A stretch of DNA of 64,000 nt from an uncultured Dorea sp. (lineage in GTDB: Bacteria; Bacillota; Clostridia; Lachnospirales; Lachnospiraceae), in contig CAJTQA010000008.1 of the NCBI GenBank assembly GCA_910578455.1, forward strand, positions 18,507-82,506, written 5' to 3'. Positions within the stretch are counted from its first letter, which is position 1; each line of letters starts with the position of its first letter. This document shows positions 1 to 10,600 of this stretch, piece after piece. A program made the position numbers and the translations under genes. The notes under the pieces were generated by a model. The model was not told the DNA's origin. It was given only the letters and a program-made list of their open reading frames with translations, and made no database searches.

Positions 1-3000
1 AAGATAACGAAGGAGGAGCAGGAGGAGCTTGAGCGCATCCGCCAGAAACTTGAGATATCGAAAAAGGCAGAGGAAGAGCTTGAGCCAGAGAGGCTGCGCC
101 TCGGCTATGGGCTGAGAGTCCGGTATGAGAAACTTTTGGAGGACAGCCGGGAGAAATGCCGGGAGAATGAGAATGCGCGCCAGCAGGCAGAAAAAGAGAG
201 TGAGGACTGGAAGAAAAAGCTGTCGGAAGTACTTCAGAAGATGATGGAAAATGCGGCAAAGGCCGGAACCTATGAAAGCCGGACAGAAAGCTACGGGGAA
301 CGCGAAGAGTCATTTAACAGGCGGTATAATGAAAGCCTGTCGCGCAATATCCTGGGCGAATACGATCCGGGAACGCTTGATATTAAAGCATCGGAATACG
401 AGAAAGCGCTTGAAGGCAATGTAAGGCGGCGCCTTCGGATGCGCGAGGATCAGGAGAGGGCAAAGGAACAGAAAAAAAGCCTTGTGCGTTCTCTGGAGGA
501 TATGCGTGCAGAGCAGATTCGCGCAAGCGCACAGAAAGAGCAGCAGGAAAAGCTCAGAGAGGAATATGAGGAGGAGCTTGAAGACCGCAGAGTCATCCTC
601 CGCTACTTAGATCTTGATGAAAAGCTCCTTTTCGAGAAAGACGAGATTTTGCATGCCTCAAAGAGAAAGCTTTTGGAGATTGACAGCATCAGGAGGAACC
701 TGGAAAAGGAAGAGGACGGGCTGCAGAAAGAGTATAAGCGGCTGACAGAGGGGAAGTACCTGGAACTTTCAGAGGAGATGGAATCGGCGTTTGAGGAGAT
801 GGGCATCCATATTGTGTATGGAATGGAGTGGCTTAAGAAAAACGGGAGGACGAATAAGGAGAACGTGGAGCTGGTACGCAGGCACCCGTTTCTTCCGTAT
901 GCTCTGATGCTTTCGGAGGCAGAGATTGAAAAGCTGGCAAAAAATGACAAAGAGTTTTACACGTCGGCTCCGGTTCCGATCGTAATGCGTAACCGTCTGG
1001 AAGAGGCGGGAAACCTGGACGGGGGCGGGGTTGTCATGTTTCCGGATATAAGTTTCTATGTATATTTTAATGAGAGCCTGCTTGATGAAAAGAAGCTGGA
1101 AGAGATGACGGCAGAGAAAAGGCGTCAGATCGAAAAGAAACAGGACGCCATCGAGGTGCGCCGGAAAGAGTATGAAGAATATTTTAAAAGGCAGGAGCAG
1201 CTTGAAAACCAGAAGGTCAGCAAAGGGAAATGGGATGGAAACAGGAAAGCGCTGAGAGAGCTTGAAGGACAGGCGAAAGCATTGGAAAAAAGCATTCGGA
1301 ATGCATCTGAGGAACTGGGGAAGATACAGTCTGAGGCGGATAAGAGGGAGCAGGAGATCCGAAATACAGAAAAAGAAATTGAATCCCTGAAACGACGGAT
1401 TGAAGACTTTGAGCAGCTAAGCAGAGACTACGGGATATACGAAAAGAGCAGGAGAGAGCTTGAAAAATGCAGGGAGGAAGAGGAGAAACTTATAGGGCGG
1501 CAGAAACTTGCGAAAAATCAGGAGCAGAGGCTTAAGGATATCCTTAAGTCGAAAGAGACGGAGTGGGCGGCGCTTTTAAAAGAGCGGGAAGAGCTGAAAA
1601 AATCCGCCGGGAAATACAGCCTTTATGAAAAAATCCCCGAGAACTCCGAAGAGCATCAGGATTTTGCGGCAGGGATGAATATTAGGGAGATGGAGGCAAG
1701 GTATGACGCAGCCACTTCCGGGATAGCGCGGGAGCTGAATGAGCTTAAGGAGCAGGAGCAAAGGGCCGCTGGAAGATATGAGCGGGCCCGGGATGAGCTG
1801 AGCCATCTTGAGCGGAAATACGGATTCTCCGGAACGGAGTTTGGGGATGTCATATACAGCCGCCAGGAGGAACTTCACCAGGAGAACATGCTGGAAGGAA
1901 AAAGGCGGGAAGCAGAGATGAAAGAGAGGCTCTGGCACGAAAAAGAGAAAAAAATTGCCGAGATTGTCACAGAGCGGAAAGGAAAGATGAAAAGGCTCGA
2001 GGAAGAGTGCGGGGAGCAAACGCCTTTGGAGAAGGAAAAGATCAAGGATCAGGATTTCGACGCCAGAAAAAATAAGCTGCTATATGAGAAGGAAGAGCTG
2101 GAACGCCGGGGAAAGGGCATCAGGGAGAGGATGAGAAACTATGACGAGAACCTGACCGCCCTTGCCGAGTACAGCGTGTTCCAGTGCCGGGATGAAACGG
2201 AATGGAAAGAAGACTTTTCGAAGATGGAAGGAAAGAGGCTGCGAGAGTTCAAGGGAGAGCTGGTAAGGGATTATAACCACCTTGTAAAGAAACGGCAGAG
2301 CGCCAAAGATGACCTTACCGACGTGCTGAACCAGATTGCGCGCAGGAAGGAGTTTGAGGAAGATTTTTATAAGAAACCGATAGAATCCATGCTTGAGCTT
2401 ACGCAGGATGCCTCGCAGGTGCTTTCCCAGCTCTCTACGACCATACAGTCCTATGACAGCCTGATTGAGAAACTGAAAGTGGATATTTCCATGGTTGAGA
2501 AGGAAAAAGAAAATATCGTAGGGCTTCTGGAAGACTATCTGAAGGAAGTCCATCAGAACCTGGGGAAGATTGACCACAACTCCACTATTTCCATCCGGAA
2601 ACGGCCGGTGAAGATGCTGAAGATCCTGTTGCCGGAATGGGAGGAAAATGAAGGAGTGTACCGCATCCATCTTCAGGATATGATAGACGCGGTCACCCAG
2701 AAAGGACTGGAGCTTTTTGAGAAAAACGAAAACGCCCAGGAATATTTTGGAACGCAGATAACGACGAAAAATCTTTATGATGCCGTAGTGGGGATCGGGA
2801 ACGTCCAGATTCGCCTGTACAAGATTGAGGCGCAGAGGGAATATCCCATCACCTGGGCGGAAGTGGCAAGAAACTCTGGCGGGGAAGGCTTTCTGTCAGC
2901 GTTTGTCATCCTGTCCAGCCTCCTGTACTATATGAGAAAGGACGATACGGATATTTTTGCGGACCGCAATGAGGGGAAAGTGCTGATCATGGACAACCCC

Positions 3001-3264
3001 TTTGCCCAGACCAATGCGTCGCATCTGTTAAAGCCGCTTATGGATGTAGCGAAAAAGACAAATACGCAGATGATCTGCCTCACCGGGCTAAGCGGAGAGT
3101 CTATCTACAACCGTTTTGACAATATTTATGTGCTGAATTTGATTGCAGCAAGTCTCCGCAACGGCATGCAGTATTTGAAGGCAGACCACCTGAGAGGGAA
3201 TGACCCGGACGTGATGGTAGTATCCCAGATAGAAGTTGCCAGGCAGCAGGAGCTGGTATTTTAG
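1..3264 (+). CDS. SMC/Rad50-like coiled-coil ATPase, C-terminal part (cut by window edge)
   Basis: The reading frame is already open at base 1, so the N-terminus and any Walker A motif lie outside; 1087 residues are visible. Most of it is charged heptad-rich coiled coil (E/K/R/Q). A globular patch around residues 220-360 interrupts it and may be a hinge or insert. Near the C-terminus an ABC-type signature-like SGGEGFLSAF stands around residue 959, and a Walker B-like strand VLIMDNPF around residue 994. This is the layout of SMC, MukB and RecN-type chromosome or DNA-tracking ATPases. The position after the Walker B aspartate is N, not the usual E. I cannot assign the family: a MukB-like (Wadjet JetC-type) or other anti-plasmid or repair ATPase are both possible, and the deciding neighbours lie upstream of the window. 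It converges on the next gene. Confidence 0.7.
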   Translation, partial: KITKEEQEELERIRQKLEISKKAEEELEPERLRLGYGLRVRYEKLLEDSREKCRENENARQQAEKESEDWKKKLSEVLQKMMENAAKAGTYESRTESYGEREESFNRRYNESLSRNILGEYDPGTLDIKASEYEKALEGNVRRRLRMREDQERAKEQKKSLVRSLEDMRAEQIRASAQKEQQEKLREEYEEELEDRRVILRYLDLDEKLLFEKDEILHASKRKLLEIDSIRRNLEKEEDGLQKEYKRLTEGKYLELSEEMESAFEEMGIHIVYGMEWLKKNGRTNKENVELVRRHPFLPYALMLSEAEIEKLAKNDKEFYTSAPVPIVMRNRLEEAGNLDGGGVVMFPDISFYVYFNESLLDEKKLEEMTAEKRRQIEKKQDAIEVRRKEYEEYFKRQEQLENQKVSKGKWDGNRKALRELEGQAKALEKSIRNASEELGKIQSEADKREQEIRNTEKEIESLKRRIEDFEQLSRDYGIYEKSRRELEKCREEEEKLIGRQKLAKNQEQRLKDILKSKETEWAALLKEREELKKSAGKYSLYEKIPENSEEHQDFAAGMNIREMEARYDAATSGIARELNELKEQEQRAAGRYERARDELSHLERKYGFSGTEFGDVIYSRQEELHQENMLEGKRREAEMKERLWHEKEKKIAEIVTERKGKMKRLEEECGEQTPLEKEKIKDQDFDARKNKLLYEKEELERRGKGIRERMRNYDENLTALAEYSVFQCRDETEWKEDFSKMEGKRLREFKGELVRDYNHLVKKRQSAKDDLTDVLNQIARRKEFEEDFYKKPIESMLELTQDASQVLSQLSTTIQSYDSLIEKLKVDISMVEKEKENIVGLLEDYLKEVHQNLGKIDHNSTISIRKRPVKMLKILLPEWEENEGVYRIHLQDMIDAVTQKGLELFEKNENAQEYFGTQITTKNLYDAVVGIGNVQIRLYKIEAQREYPITWAEVARNSGGEGFLSAFVILSSLLYYMRKDDTDIFADRNEGKVLIMDNPFAQTNASHLLKPLMDVAKKTNTQMICLTGLSGESIYNRFDNIYVLNLIAASLRNGMQYLKADHLRGNDPDVMVVSQIEVARQQELVF

Positions 3265-3312
3265 ACGTATATCGCCAGCTCTGCCTGCGGGCTGTTCAGC
3301 TTGACTCACTGG

Positions 3313-4578
3313 CTAAGTCAGCTCTGCAATCCTGGACACCCCGACATAGATTTCCGAGATTTTGTACCATGTGGGATAGTCGACGATTCCGGTCGCGGGG
3401 AGCCCGAATACGGACTGGAACTTCTTCACGGCAGCGGCAGTGGCGGGTCCGTAGATGCCGTCGGCGGCAATTTTGGGGATGGCGGGGTAAGCGCCGGAAA
3501 TCACGGCCAGCTGCTCCTGCATCTGCCGTACTTTGCTGCCGGTAGAGCCCTGGGTCAAATTGTAGCCCGGCCAGGATGAAGGGATTCCGGAGATGGCTTC
3601 GGCAGTGTTGATGTACATGCTGTCGCCGTAGTAGTAACGCAGGATCTGGATGGGTGAGTAACCCTGGTCGCCGAGGGATTTGGAGCCCCACTGCGTCATC
3701 CAGTTCGGGCACTGCACCTGCCTGCCGTCGCAGTACTGGGTCAGGATCGGCTGACGGACATTCGGACGGGACAGGTAATTCGGGAAAAGTTCGTCTACGA
3801 TTACAGAGATGGTATCATAGATGTTGCGCTCCGGTATCCATTTGTGGTCAAAGGCTGTGGATGACGTTATGGTGAAGTCATAGCCTTTGTTGCGATACCA
3901 TTCCGTATAGACCCTGTTTAGCGTGAAGGACATGATTGCCAGTACGTTTGCCCGTATGGTATCGGCGGGCCAGGTGGCATAGATTTCGCTGGACGCTACA
4001 TTTTTGATGTAATCTTTGTATTTTACATAGTAATCCCTGGCGGTGGAGTCACGGGGGCTCCCGTTATGGACAACGATATATTCAGGTATGACGACCCGGC
4101 TCAGCACGATTTCCCCGGTCTCGTTGACAGGCTTTATCTCGTCTTCAGGTATTTTTGGCGGGTATGTTCCGTATAATGTATGTGCAGGTATGACGAATAC
4201 GTCTTCTGAAGATTCGTCCGGGGCGGCCGGGCGCATCTGGATGTTCTGCAGCGCTTTGATAGTGGGAAGGATTTCCGCGCCTGCAATGCTGACAGGCTCG
4301 TAGCCGGGGGCGGTGACGTTGAGGGTGTACTCGGAGTAGGGCTGGATTTCGTTGTCCGGGTTCAGGCTGTATTCCAGCGGAGGGGCGTCGAGCTCTATAG
4401 TCTCGGTCTGTCCGGAGGAATCGGTAGTAAGCTCTTCCAGCTGGCTTTCGGGAACGCCGGTGTAGGAGATGCTTACTTTTGCGTCCGCGATTGGCAGAGC
4501 GGTTATTTCAGACGTGATGTTTACTTGCAGCTCTCCTTTGTCCGGAGTGTCCGCAAGAGGAGTATTAGGTGTAGGCAT
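3313..4578 (-). CDS. SleC-like spore cortex-lytic protein (SpoIID-like + peptidoglycan-binding domain)
   Basis: 421 residues from the ATG at 4578, which has GAGG seven bases upstream; the frame stays open further upstream, but that part overlaps the divergent gene. Residues 1-130 look like a beta-rich pro-region. The middle resembles SpoIID-type domains (KNVASSEIYATWP, then a run predicting repeated helix-strand units). Residues about 345-421 form a PG_binding_1 domain (GSTGSKVRQMQEQL, DGIYGPATAAAVKKFQ). This pro-region, SpoIID and PG-binding order is that of clostridial SleC, the zymogen that degrades spore cortex during germination. No Csp protease gene is visible nearby. No signal peptide is evident. 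A general cell-wall protein of similar make-up is the alternative. Confidence 0.72.
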   Translation of the reverse strand: MPTPNTPLADTPDKGELQVNITSEITALPIADAKVSISYTGVPESQLEELTTDSSGQTETIELDAPPLEYSLNPDNEIQPYSEYTLNVTAPGYEPVSIAGAEILPTIKALQNIQMRPAAPDESSEDVFVIPAHTLYGTYPPKIPEDEIKPVNETGEIVLSRVVIPEYIVVHNGSPRDSTARDYYVKYKDYIKNVASSEIYATWPADTIRANVLAIMSFTLNRVYTEWYRNKGYDFTITSSTAFDHKWIPERNIYDTISVIVDELFPNYLSRPNVRQPILTQYCDGRQVQCPNWMTQWGSKSLGDQGYSPIQILRYYYGDSMYINTAEAISGIPSSWPGYNLTQGSTGSKVRQMQEQLAVISGAYPAIPKIAADGIYGPATAAAVKKFQSVFGLPATGIVDYPTWYKISEIYVGVSRIAELT

Positions 4579-4666
4579 AAGCAAACCTCGAAAAGACTCT
4601 GTTGGTATCAGGATATTCAGGGGAAAGCAAAGGTGTGCGAAAGATTTTAACCGAAAGGAATGGAAC

Positions 4667-5890
4667 ATGGAACAGAGAAGACGCAGAAAGAAAAAGAAGA
4701 GGGGATGCCTTTGGACGATATTCTGGCTCCTGTTTATTATATTGGCGGCAGAAATCGCGCTGGGGTTGGGAACGGGAACCATACCCCTTAAGAGCAGGCT
4801 CCAGGATAAAGCCATGGAATATCTCTCCCCGGAGATTCCTTATCAGGAGGTGAGCTTAGGGGAAGAGGAAATCGGAAAGAAATATTATTATGAGCTGCTC
4901 CCGGAGGAGGAAAAGACCGTCTACAGGGAAATCCTGGGAGGAATAAAGGAGTATTCGCCGGAAATCTACCTCCATTCTGCCGACGCAAAGCGCACCAATG
5001 AGATCTACAAGGATGTCCTGATGGACAATCCCGAGATTTTCTGGTGCGACGGTACGGGGAAAACCACTTCTTACGAGGGGAAAGAGAAGTATAATGTGCT
5101 GGAGCCGCAGTATACATGCACGGCGGAGGAAAAGGAGCAGAGACAGCAGGAGATAGAGGCGGCGGCAGGGGAATGCCTTGCGGGGATAAAGGCTGATGCG
5201 TCGGATTACGACAAGATCCTCTACGTTTTTGAATATATTGTAAATACAGTGGATTATGACCTGGGGGCTGAAGACAACCAGAACATCTACAGCGTGTTCG
5301 CCCATAGGCGCTCCGTCTGCGCGGGGTACTCAAAAGCAACCCAGTACCTTCTGGAGCGGCTGGGGGTGTTCTGCACCTATGTGCCGGGAGTGGCGAGGGG
5401 CGGTGAGAGCCATGCGTGGAACCTGGTTCTGTGCGAGGGGGATTATTATTATGTGGATACTACGTGGGGCGATCCGGTTTTCCTGAACTCGGAACAGGCA
5501 GAGGGAAATGACAATATCAGCTATGATTACATGCTGTGCAACGACGGGGAGCTTTTTAAGACGCACAGGCCGGACGCGGATATCAAACTGCCGGAATGCA
5601 CGAAGATGGACTGGAATTATTACGTGGTAAACAACCTGTACTATAAAGAGTATGACAGTGACACGGCTCTGAAGGAGATGAACCGGACAATCACGGACAA
5701 AGGGGAGTGCACGGTTTTTAAGTATGCGGATCCTGACAGCTACGAGCAGGCGCATAAAGATATTTTCGGAAATCTTATCCAGCGGGCGGCGCAGAACCTG
5801 GCTTCTCTGTATGGGCTTAAAAATGTCAGGTATACATACATGGACGATCCAGACCTCAATAAGATCGTGATTTTCTGGCAGTATAAGTAA
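4667..5890 (+). CDS. Membrane-anchored transglutaminase-like domain protein
   Basis: 407 residues from the ATG at 4667, preceded by AAAGGA at good spacing; the frame is open upstream but that part overlaps the divergent gene. A basic start (EQRRRRKKKKR) is followed by one hydrophobic segment, about residues 14-34, which should anchor the protein with the bulk outside. The transglutaminase-like core shows Cys218 in SVCAGYSK, His249 in ESHAWN and Asp264 in VDTTWGD, the expected catalytic triad. Such proteins in Firmicutes are thought to act as extracellular peptidases or cross-linking enzymes; the substrate cannot be read from the sequence. It is divergently arranged with the SleC-like gene. 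Confidence 0.75.
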   Translation: MEQRRRRKKKKRGCLWTIFWLLFIILAAEIALGLGTGTIPLKSRLQDKAMEYLSPEIPYQEVSLGEEEIGKKYYYELLPEEEKTVYREILGGIKEYSPEIYLHSADAKRTNEIYKDVLMDNPEIFWCDGTGKTTSYEGKEKYNVLEPQYTCTAEEKEQRQQEIEAAAGECLAGIKADASDYDKILYVFEYIVNTVDYDLGAEDNQNIYSVFAHRRSVCAGYSKATQYLLERLGVFCTYVPGVARGGESHAWNLVLCEGDYYYVDTTWGDPVFLNSEQAEGNDNISYDYMLCNDGELFKTHRPDADIKLPECTKMDWNYYVVNNLYYKEYDSDTALKEMNRTITDKGECTVFKYADPDSYEQAHKDIFGNLIQRAAQNLASLYGLKNVRYTYMDDPDLNKIVIFWQYK

Positions 5891-5933
5891 TGCCAGATTG
5901 AAATTGTAACTGCGGAAGAGATATGGTATAATG

Positions 5934-5942
5934 GCTGACAGG
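5934..5942 (+). promoter_or_regulatory. Extended -10 promoter for the cupin gene
   Basis: TGGTATAAT is a perfect TATAAT with an upstream TGn; no -35 hexamer stands at normal spacing. It lies about 30 bases before the cupin start. Confidence 0.5.
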
Positions 5943-5970
5943 ATATTCTTAGGATAAAGGAGGAGCGTTT

Positions 5971-6315
5971 ATGACGAAAATCGGCGAAAGGGAAATCGTG
6001 AAGGCAGAGCATGCCTACGGAGGAGAGGGATATATTACAAAAGAGATGCTGATCTCGAATGCAGAGCGGGGAGAGCACTGTAAGATGTACGCGAAAGTGA
6101 CGGTGCCGGTAAACTGTGAGATCGGATACCATGTACATCAGGGCGACGAGGAAGGGTACTACATATTATCCGGCACAGGAATTTACAATGACAACGGAAA
6201 AGAGATGCCTCTTGAGCCTGGCGACTCATTCTTCTGCAGGGAGGGCGACGGGCACGGCATCAAGAATACAGGCGGCGAGGATATCGTATTTGTAGCGCTG
6301 ATTCTGAAAAAATAG
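5971..6315 (+). CDS. Single-domain cupin protein
   Basis: 114 residues; AAGGAGGAG stands just before the ATG. The centre shows the two cupin motifs: GYHVHQGDEEGYYILSG, with the metal-binding His-x-His and Glu, and PGDSFFCREGDGHGIKN with the second His. It is one small beta-barrel domain with no fused regulator or enzyme part, so it could be a metal-dependent isomerase-type enzyme or a small-molecule sensor. It has its own promoter and a strong terminator and so is a single-gene unit. Confidence 0.8.
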   Translation: MTKIGEREIVKAEHAYGGEGYITKEMLISNAERGEHCKMYAKVTVPVNCEIGYHVHQGDEEGYYILSGTGIYNDNGKEMPLEPGDSFFCREGDGHGIKNTGGEDIVFVALILKK

Positions 6316-6322
6316 ATGTTTT

Positions 6323-6354
6323 AGGACGGGGAAAGACGCTCCCCGTCCTTTTTA
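6323..6354 (+). terminator. Rho-independent terminator after the cupin gene
   Basis: Perfect 9-bp stem AGGACGGGG/CCCCGTCCT followed by five T. It also lies just beyond the end of the convergent aminotransferase gene. Confidence 0.85.
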
Positions 6355-6365
6355 TGAGCAGTTTA

Positions 6366-7457
6366 TCATATAGACCGAAAGACTTTTAAGAGCCGTTCGT
6401 TGTCTTCCGGTTTCATGATGCAGAAACGAACGAATTCTCCGTTCAGGTTTTTAAAAAAAGAGGAGCAGTCGCGGATCATCATTTTCTGACGGATGGCTGC
6501 CTCAAATACCTGGAAGGATGTCACCCCATCTTTCAGGATGCGTAGGAGGATGAAATTGGCAGAAGGCGGATAGGCCTTGAAGGCGTCAAGCTTTGAGAGT
6601 TCCCGGCAAAGCCGCTCCCGCTCGGAACTGATGAGCTCTTTTGTCTTCTTGATGTAACCGCCGTCCTGGAGCATCAGCTCTCCGGCGAAAGCGCCGATGC
6701 TGTTAAGGCTCCAGGGATTTTGGTGGGTCAAGAGCATGGAGGTGAATTCCCGGTTGGAAGTGATGCCGTATCCGAAACGCAGCCCAGGCGCTGCAAAGAA
6801 TTTGGATACCCCACGGATTACCATGAGGTTGTCAAACTTGTCCGTGAGGGGTACGGCAGTAACCTTTTGCATGTCGGGGGCAAATTCAATGTAAGTCTCA
6901 TCAATCATGACAAAAATGTCTGCTGAACTGCAAAAAGCAAGGATTTTTTCGAGGCAGCTCCGGGTAATGGCAGAAGAGGTCGGGTTATTTGGGTTGCATA
7001 TGATGAGAAGGTCGGTTCCTTTTGGGACGGAATCCAGAAAATCTTCTGTATCAAGTATAAAATCTTTCGACTCATCCAGATGATAATAGAGAATCTCCCC
7101 TCCTGACAGTGAAAGCTCTCTTTCGTATTCAGAGTAGGTGGGCCCTAAGACCAGCGCTTTTTTCGCGCCGCGCTGGCTGATAAGGAGCGATATAAGCTCT
7201 GTGGATCCGTTGCCGACTACGACATTGGCGGGACTGCACTGGCAGTACCTCCCGATTGTTTCTTTCAGGCTTGTGTAGCTGCGGTCAGGATAGCTGCTGA
7301 TGATGTCGAAATTTGCCGCTATCTTCTCCTTCACAGTTTCCGGGAGGCCGAGGGGATTGACGTTTGCCCCGAACTGGATGATTTCCTCTTTTGGGATTCG
7401 GTAATATTCTTCGATTTTTTCAAGATCGCTTCCGTGAAATTCGATTTTTTTTGACAT
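6366..7457 (-). CDS. PLP-dependent aminotransferase, HisC/CobD-like
   Basis: 363 residues, with AAGGAG seven bases before the ATG. It is a fold-type I aminotransferase: FGANVNPLGLP near the N-terminus, NPNNPTSS around residue 157, MIDETYIEFAP, and SKFFAAPGLRFGYG with the PLP lysine. The beginning (EFHGSDLEKI) recalls CobD (threonine-phosphate decarboxylase) and histidinol-phosphate aminotransferases, which are close relatives. No his or cobalamin genes are nearby, so the substrate stays open. It is a lone gene facing away from the DUF5717 operon. Confidence 0.75.
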   Translation of the reverse strand: MSKKIEFHGSDLEKIEEYYRIPKEEIIQFGANVNPLGLPETVKEKIAANFDIISSYPDRSYTSLKETIGRYCQCSPANVVVGNGSTELISLLISQRGAKKALVLGPTYSEYERELSLSGGEILYYHLDESKDFILDTEDFLDSVPKGTDLLIICNPNNPTSSAITRSCLEKILAFCSSADIFVMIDETYIEFAPDMQKVTAVPLTDKFDNLMVIRGVSKFFAAPGLRFGYGITSNREFTSMLLTHQNPWSLNSIGAFAGELMLQDGGYIKKTKELISSERERLCRELSKLDAFKAYPPSANFILLRILKDGVTSFQVFEAAIRQKMMIRDCSSFFKNLNGEFVRFCIMKPEDNERLLKVFRSI

Positions 7458-7534
7458 TTTTCTACTCCTTATTTATACTATACAATAGTAAATCCAAACT
7501 GCTGCATAAATTTTCAACATTTTGTGTTTCGGCA

Positions 7535-7564
7535 TTGCCATAGAGCATAAAACAATGCTATAAT
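7535..7564 (+). promoter_or_regulatory. Promoter of the DUF5717-DUF5716 operon
   Basis: TTGCCA, an 18-bp spacer and a perfect TATAAT at 7559-7564, about 50 bases before the chosen start codon. Confidence 0.6.
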
Positions 7565-7615
7565 TTATTATAGTGTGTTTTGAAAAAAAAGCAACGAAAG
7601 AAGCAGGTGTCAGAC

Positions 7616-10600
7616 TTGAAAAATAAGATTCAGAAATTTTCCAAAGGAGACTTCCGTCAGATTCGGCCAGAAGTGGAGTTTGAGGAGACAAATCTGGTGC
7701 TGATTATCGGCGAAGGGGAAGTTTACCGGGGAGGATTGCAGATTAAGAGCAATAATGACTGCAAAATCAGGGGGCTCATATACCCCTCTTCTTTTCGTGT
7801 GCGCTTTAAAGAACAGGGTTTTGAAGGAAATCCTGCAAGAATAGAGTTTACCTATGACGGGAGAGGCCTGAAACCGGGGCATGTTGAGCAGGGGAAATTT
7901 ACGGTTGTGTGCTCGGGGGGCGAGTATGAGCTGGCATTTACTGCGATTATCGAAAAGCCCTACATTATGACTGCCTACGGAAAAGTACAGAGCACAGATG
8001 ATTTCAGAAAGCTTGCGATCAAGGATTACTCGGAGGCAGGCCGTCTTTTCCGCTCCAAATCTTTTTATGAAATTCTGAAGTATGAAAATGAGCGTATTTT
8101 CTACCTTTATGACAATATGCGTAAATGGTCCCTGGGGGAGCAGGCGATGGAAGAATTCCTGGTGGGCATTAAGCAGAAGGAGTGCATATTCCTGACGCTC
8201 GCCGGCGAGGGGATGCTGTTTGAGGACATCCATGAATCGACAAAGGGAATCATCTCTGTGATGAAAAATACATGGGGCTATATGCCGGTGCAGATCAAGG
8301 CTGAAGGAAAGTTTTTGAAAGTTCTGAAATCCGAGATCACGACAGAGGATTTTATAGGCAATACATTTGAGGTGGAATATCTGGTGCGCCCGGAGTTCCT
8401 GCACGGAGGGCGTAATTACGGCGTCATCCGTTTTATAACGCCGTATGAGGAGCTGTCTTATGAGGTGGAAGTGCTGCAGAGCGTGGAGTACCATGAAAAT
8501 CATCATGTTCCGGAGCTTTTGTGCGCGCAGACGCTGAAGGAGTATATCAGCTATGTCGCGGGCAGGAAAGAGCTGAAAAGCTGGGTGGACAGCGCGGAGG
8601 AGCGGGTGGCGAATCTTCGGAAGATCGATCCTAACAGCGAGCTGTATCAGCTTCTTCAGGCTCATATCTACATTAAAGGGCGCAAGATGGAAGAGGCGAA
8701 ATGGAATCTGGAGAACTTTAACTATAACCGTTTTGCCATAGGAAAAGACCCTATCATCAATTGCTACTATCTGTACCTGACGGCTCTTATCCGCGGGAAG
8801 GGGAGCCATACAGAGCGGGTGCTTGACGAGATAGGAAAGACATATATGCGTTACCAGGACAGCTGGATGCTTTTGCAGATGCTCATCCACTTAGACCGCA
8901 GATACAGGAATCCATATAAAAAACTGGAGGTATTGGAGCAGCAGTTCGACTTTAACTGCCATCAGGTCATGTTTTACCTGGAGGCGTACCAGTGCTATCA
9001 GGAGAAACCGATCCTTTTGAAAAAACTCGGGAAATTCGAGATACAGGTGTTGGAATTTGCCGCGAAGTATCGGCTGATGACAAAAGAGCTTGCGCTTTAT
9101 GTGTCAAATTTTGCCAGCCAGCAGAAGAGTTTTTCGGAACCGCTGTTCCGGATTCTGGTGCGTATCTATGACATGTACGGTGAGAAGATGATCTTAAATA
9201 CCATCTGTACGCTGCTGATTAAAGGAAATAAAAACCAGAGGAAATATTTTGTATGGTATCAGCGTTCCGTGGAGGCGGGGTTAAAGATTGCCCAGCTTTA
9301 TGAGTACTATATGGAGACTCTTGACGTGGAGTCAGTGAGGGGGGCGCTTCCGAAATCTATATTCCTGTATTTCATGCATGGAAATTCTCTTGAATATAAA
9401 AAAGCCGCATTTTTATATGCGAATCTCCTGACTTATGAAGTCGGAGGGGAGGACATGTTTTTAAGCTATCGGGAGCAGATGGTCAATTTTACATGGGAAC
9501 AGCTCCTGAAAAGGCATGTGACAGAGCATTTGAGGGTATTATATAAAAGATTCTGCACAAAAGAGGAGATGGACGATGTCCGTATGGCGGCAATGAGGGA
9601 TATCTGTTATGCATACGGGGTGTCCACAAAGGTTACGGGCATGAATTATGTCCTTGTGATTGAAAAGGACGGGAAGGTGCACCAGAGGGTTCCGTATGAG
9701 CATAACGGGGATACGATTATCTGCCTTTACGACAAGGAGTCACGTATCGTATGGGAATCTGTCCTTGGGAGGTACTATACGGACTCGATCCCTTATGAGA
9801 CGAAACGACTGTTCTATGAGCCCAGATTTCTGGAGATGTGCAAGAAATACGCAGAGGGCGAGAGCAAGAGGCAGGAGTTTGAGACTCAGGAAGAGATGAC
9901 GCTTGACAATATACTGGACAAAGGAATCAGGGCATTTGACGAGGAGGAGGTATTCCGGTACTGCAGCCATCAGGTGAGGGATGCCAATTACAAAGAGGAT
10001 GACCGCCTTACTTTCCTGAGTTTTGAATTATTCCGCCTTGGGCAGTACGACAAGGCAACGCTGACATATCTTGCAAACTGGTACTGCGGCGCCACGAAGG
10101 ACATGAAACGGCTGTGGGCTGCGATAAAGGAATATGAGATTCCGGCATATAAGATCGGCGAGCGCATCATCACCCAGATGGTCTTTTCAGAGCATTTGTT
10201 TGATGAGGAGAAGATTTTTGAGGATTATTACTTGTCGGATAATGCGTATTTCCGGCTGAAACAGGCATATCTTGCGTATGTGTCCAAGGAGTACCTTGTC
10301 CGTGGACGTGATGTAAAACGTTGTGTGTTTGACATTATAGCGAACGAATGTGAGCAGGGGGAAGAGCTGTCGGATGTATGCAAGGTTGCTTTGCTGAAAT
10401 ATTTCTCGCAGTGTAAATATACAGCCGACTATGAGCCGGTGCTTCATCAGGTGCTGCGGGAGATGTGCGAGAAACAAGTTGTATTTCCGTTTTATATGAG
10501 CTATGAGGAGACTTGGCTGCGGGAACTGCAGCTTTATGATAAGGCGATGCTCTTTTACCAGGCGGAGCCGGGGAGCAGCGTGAAACTGTATTATAAGATG

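Noticed and set aside
7610..8890. Long minus-strand frame of 426 codons opposite the DUF5717-type gene
   Set aside because: It is the antisense shadow of a well-supported gene with a promoter and ribosome site; the product has no recognisable domain.
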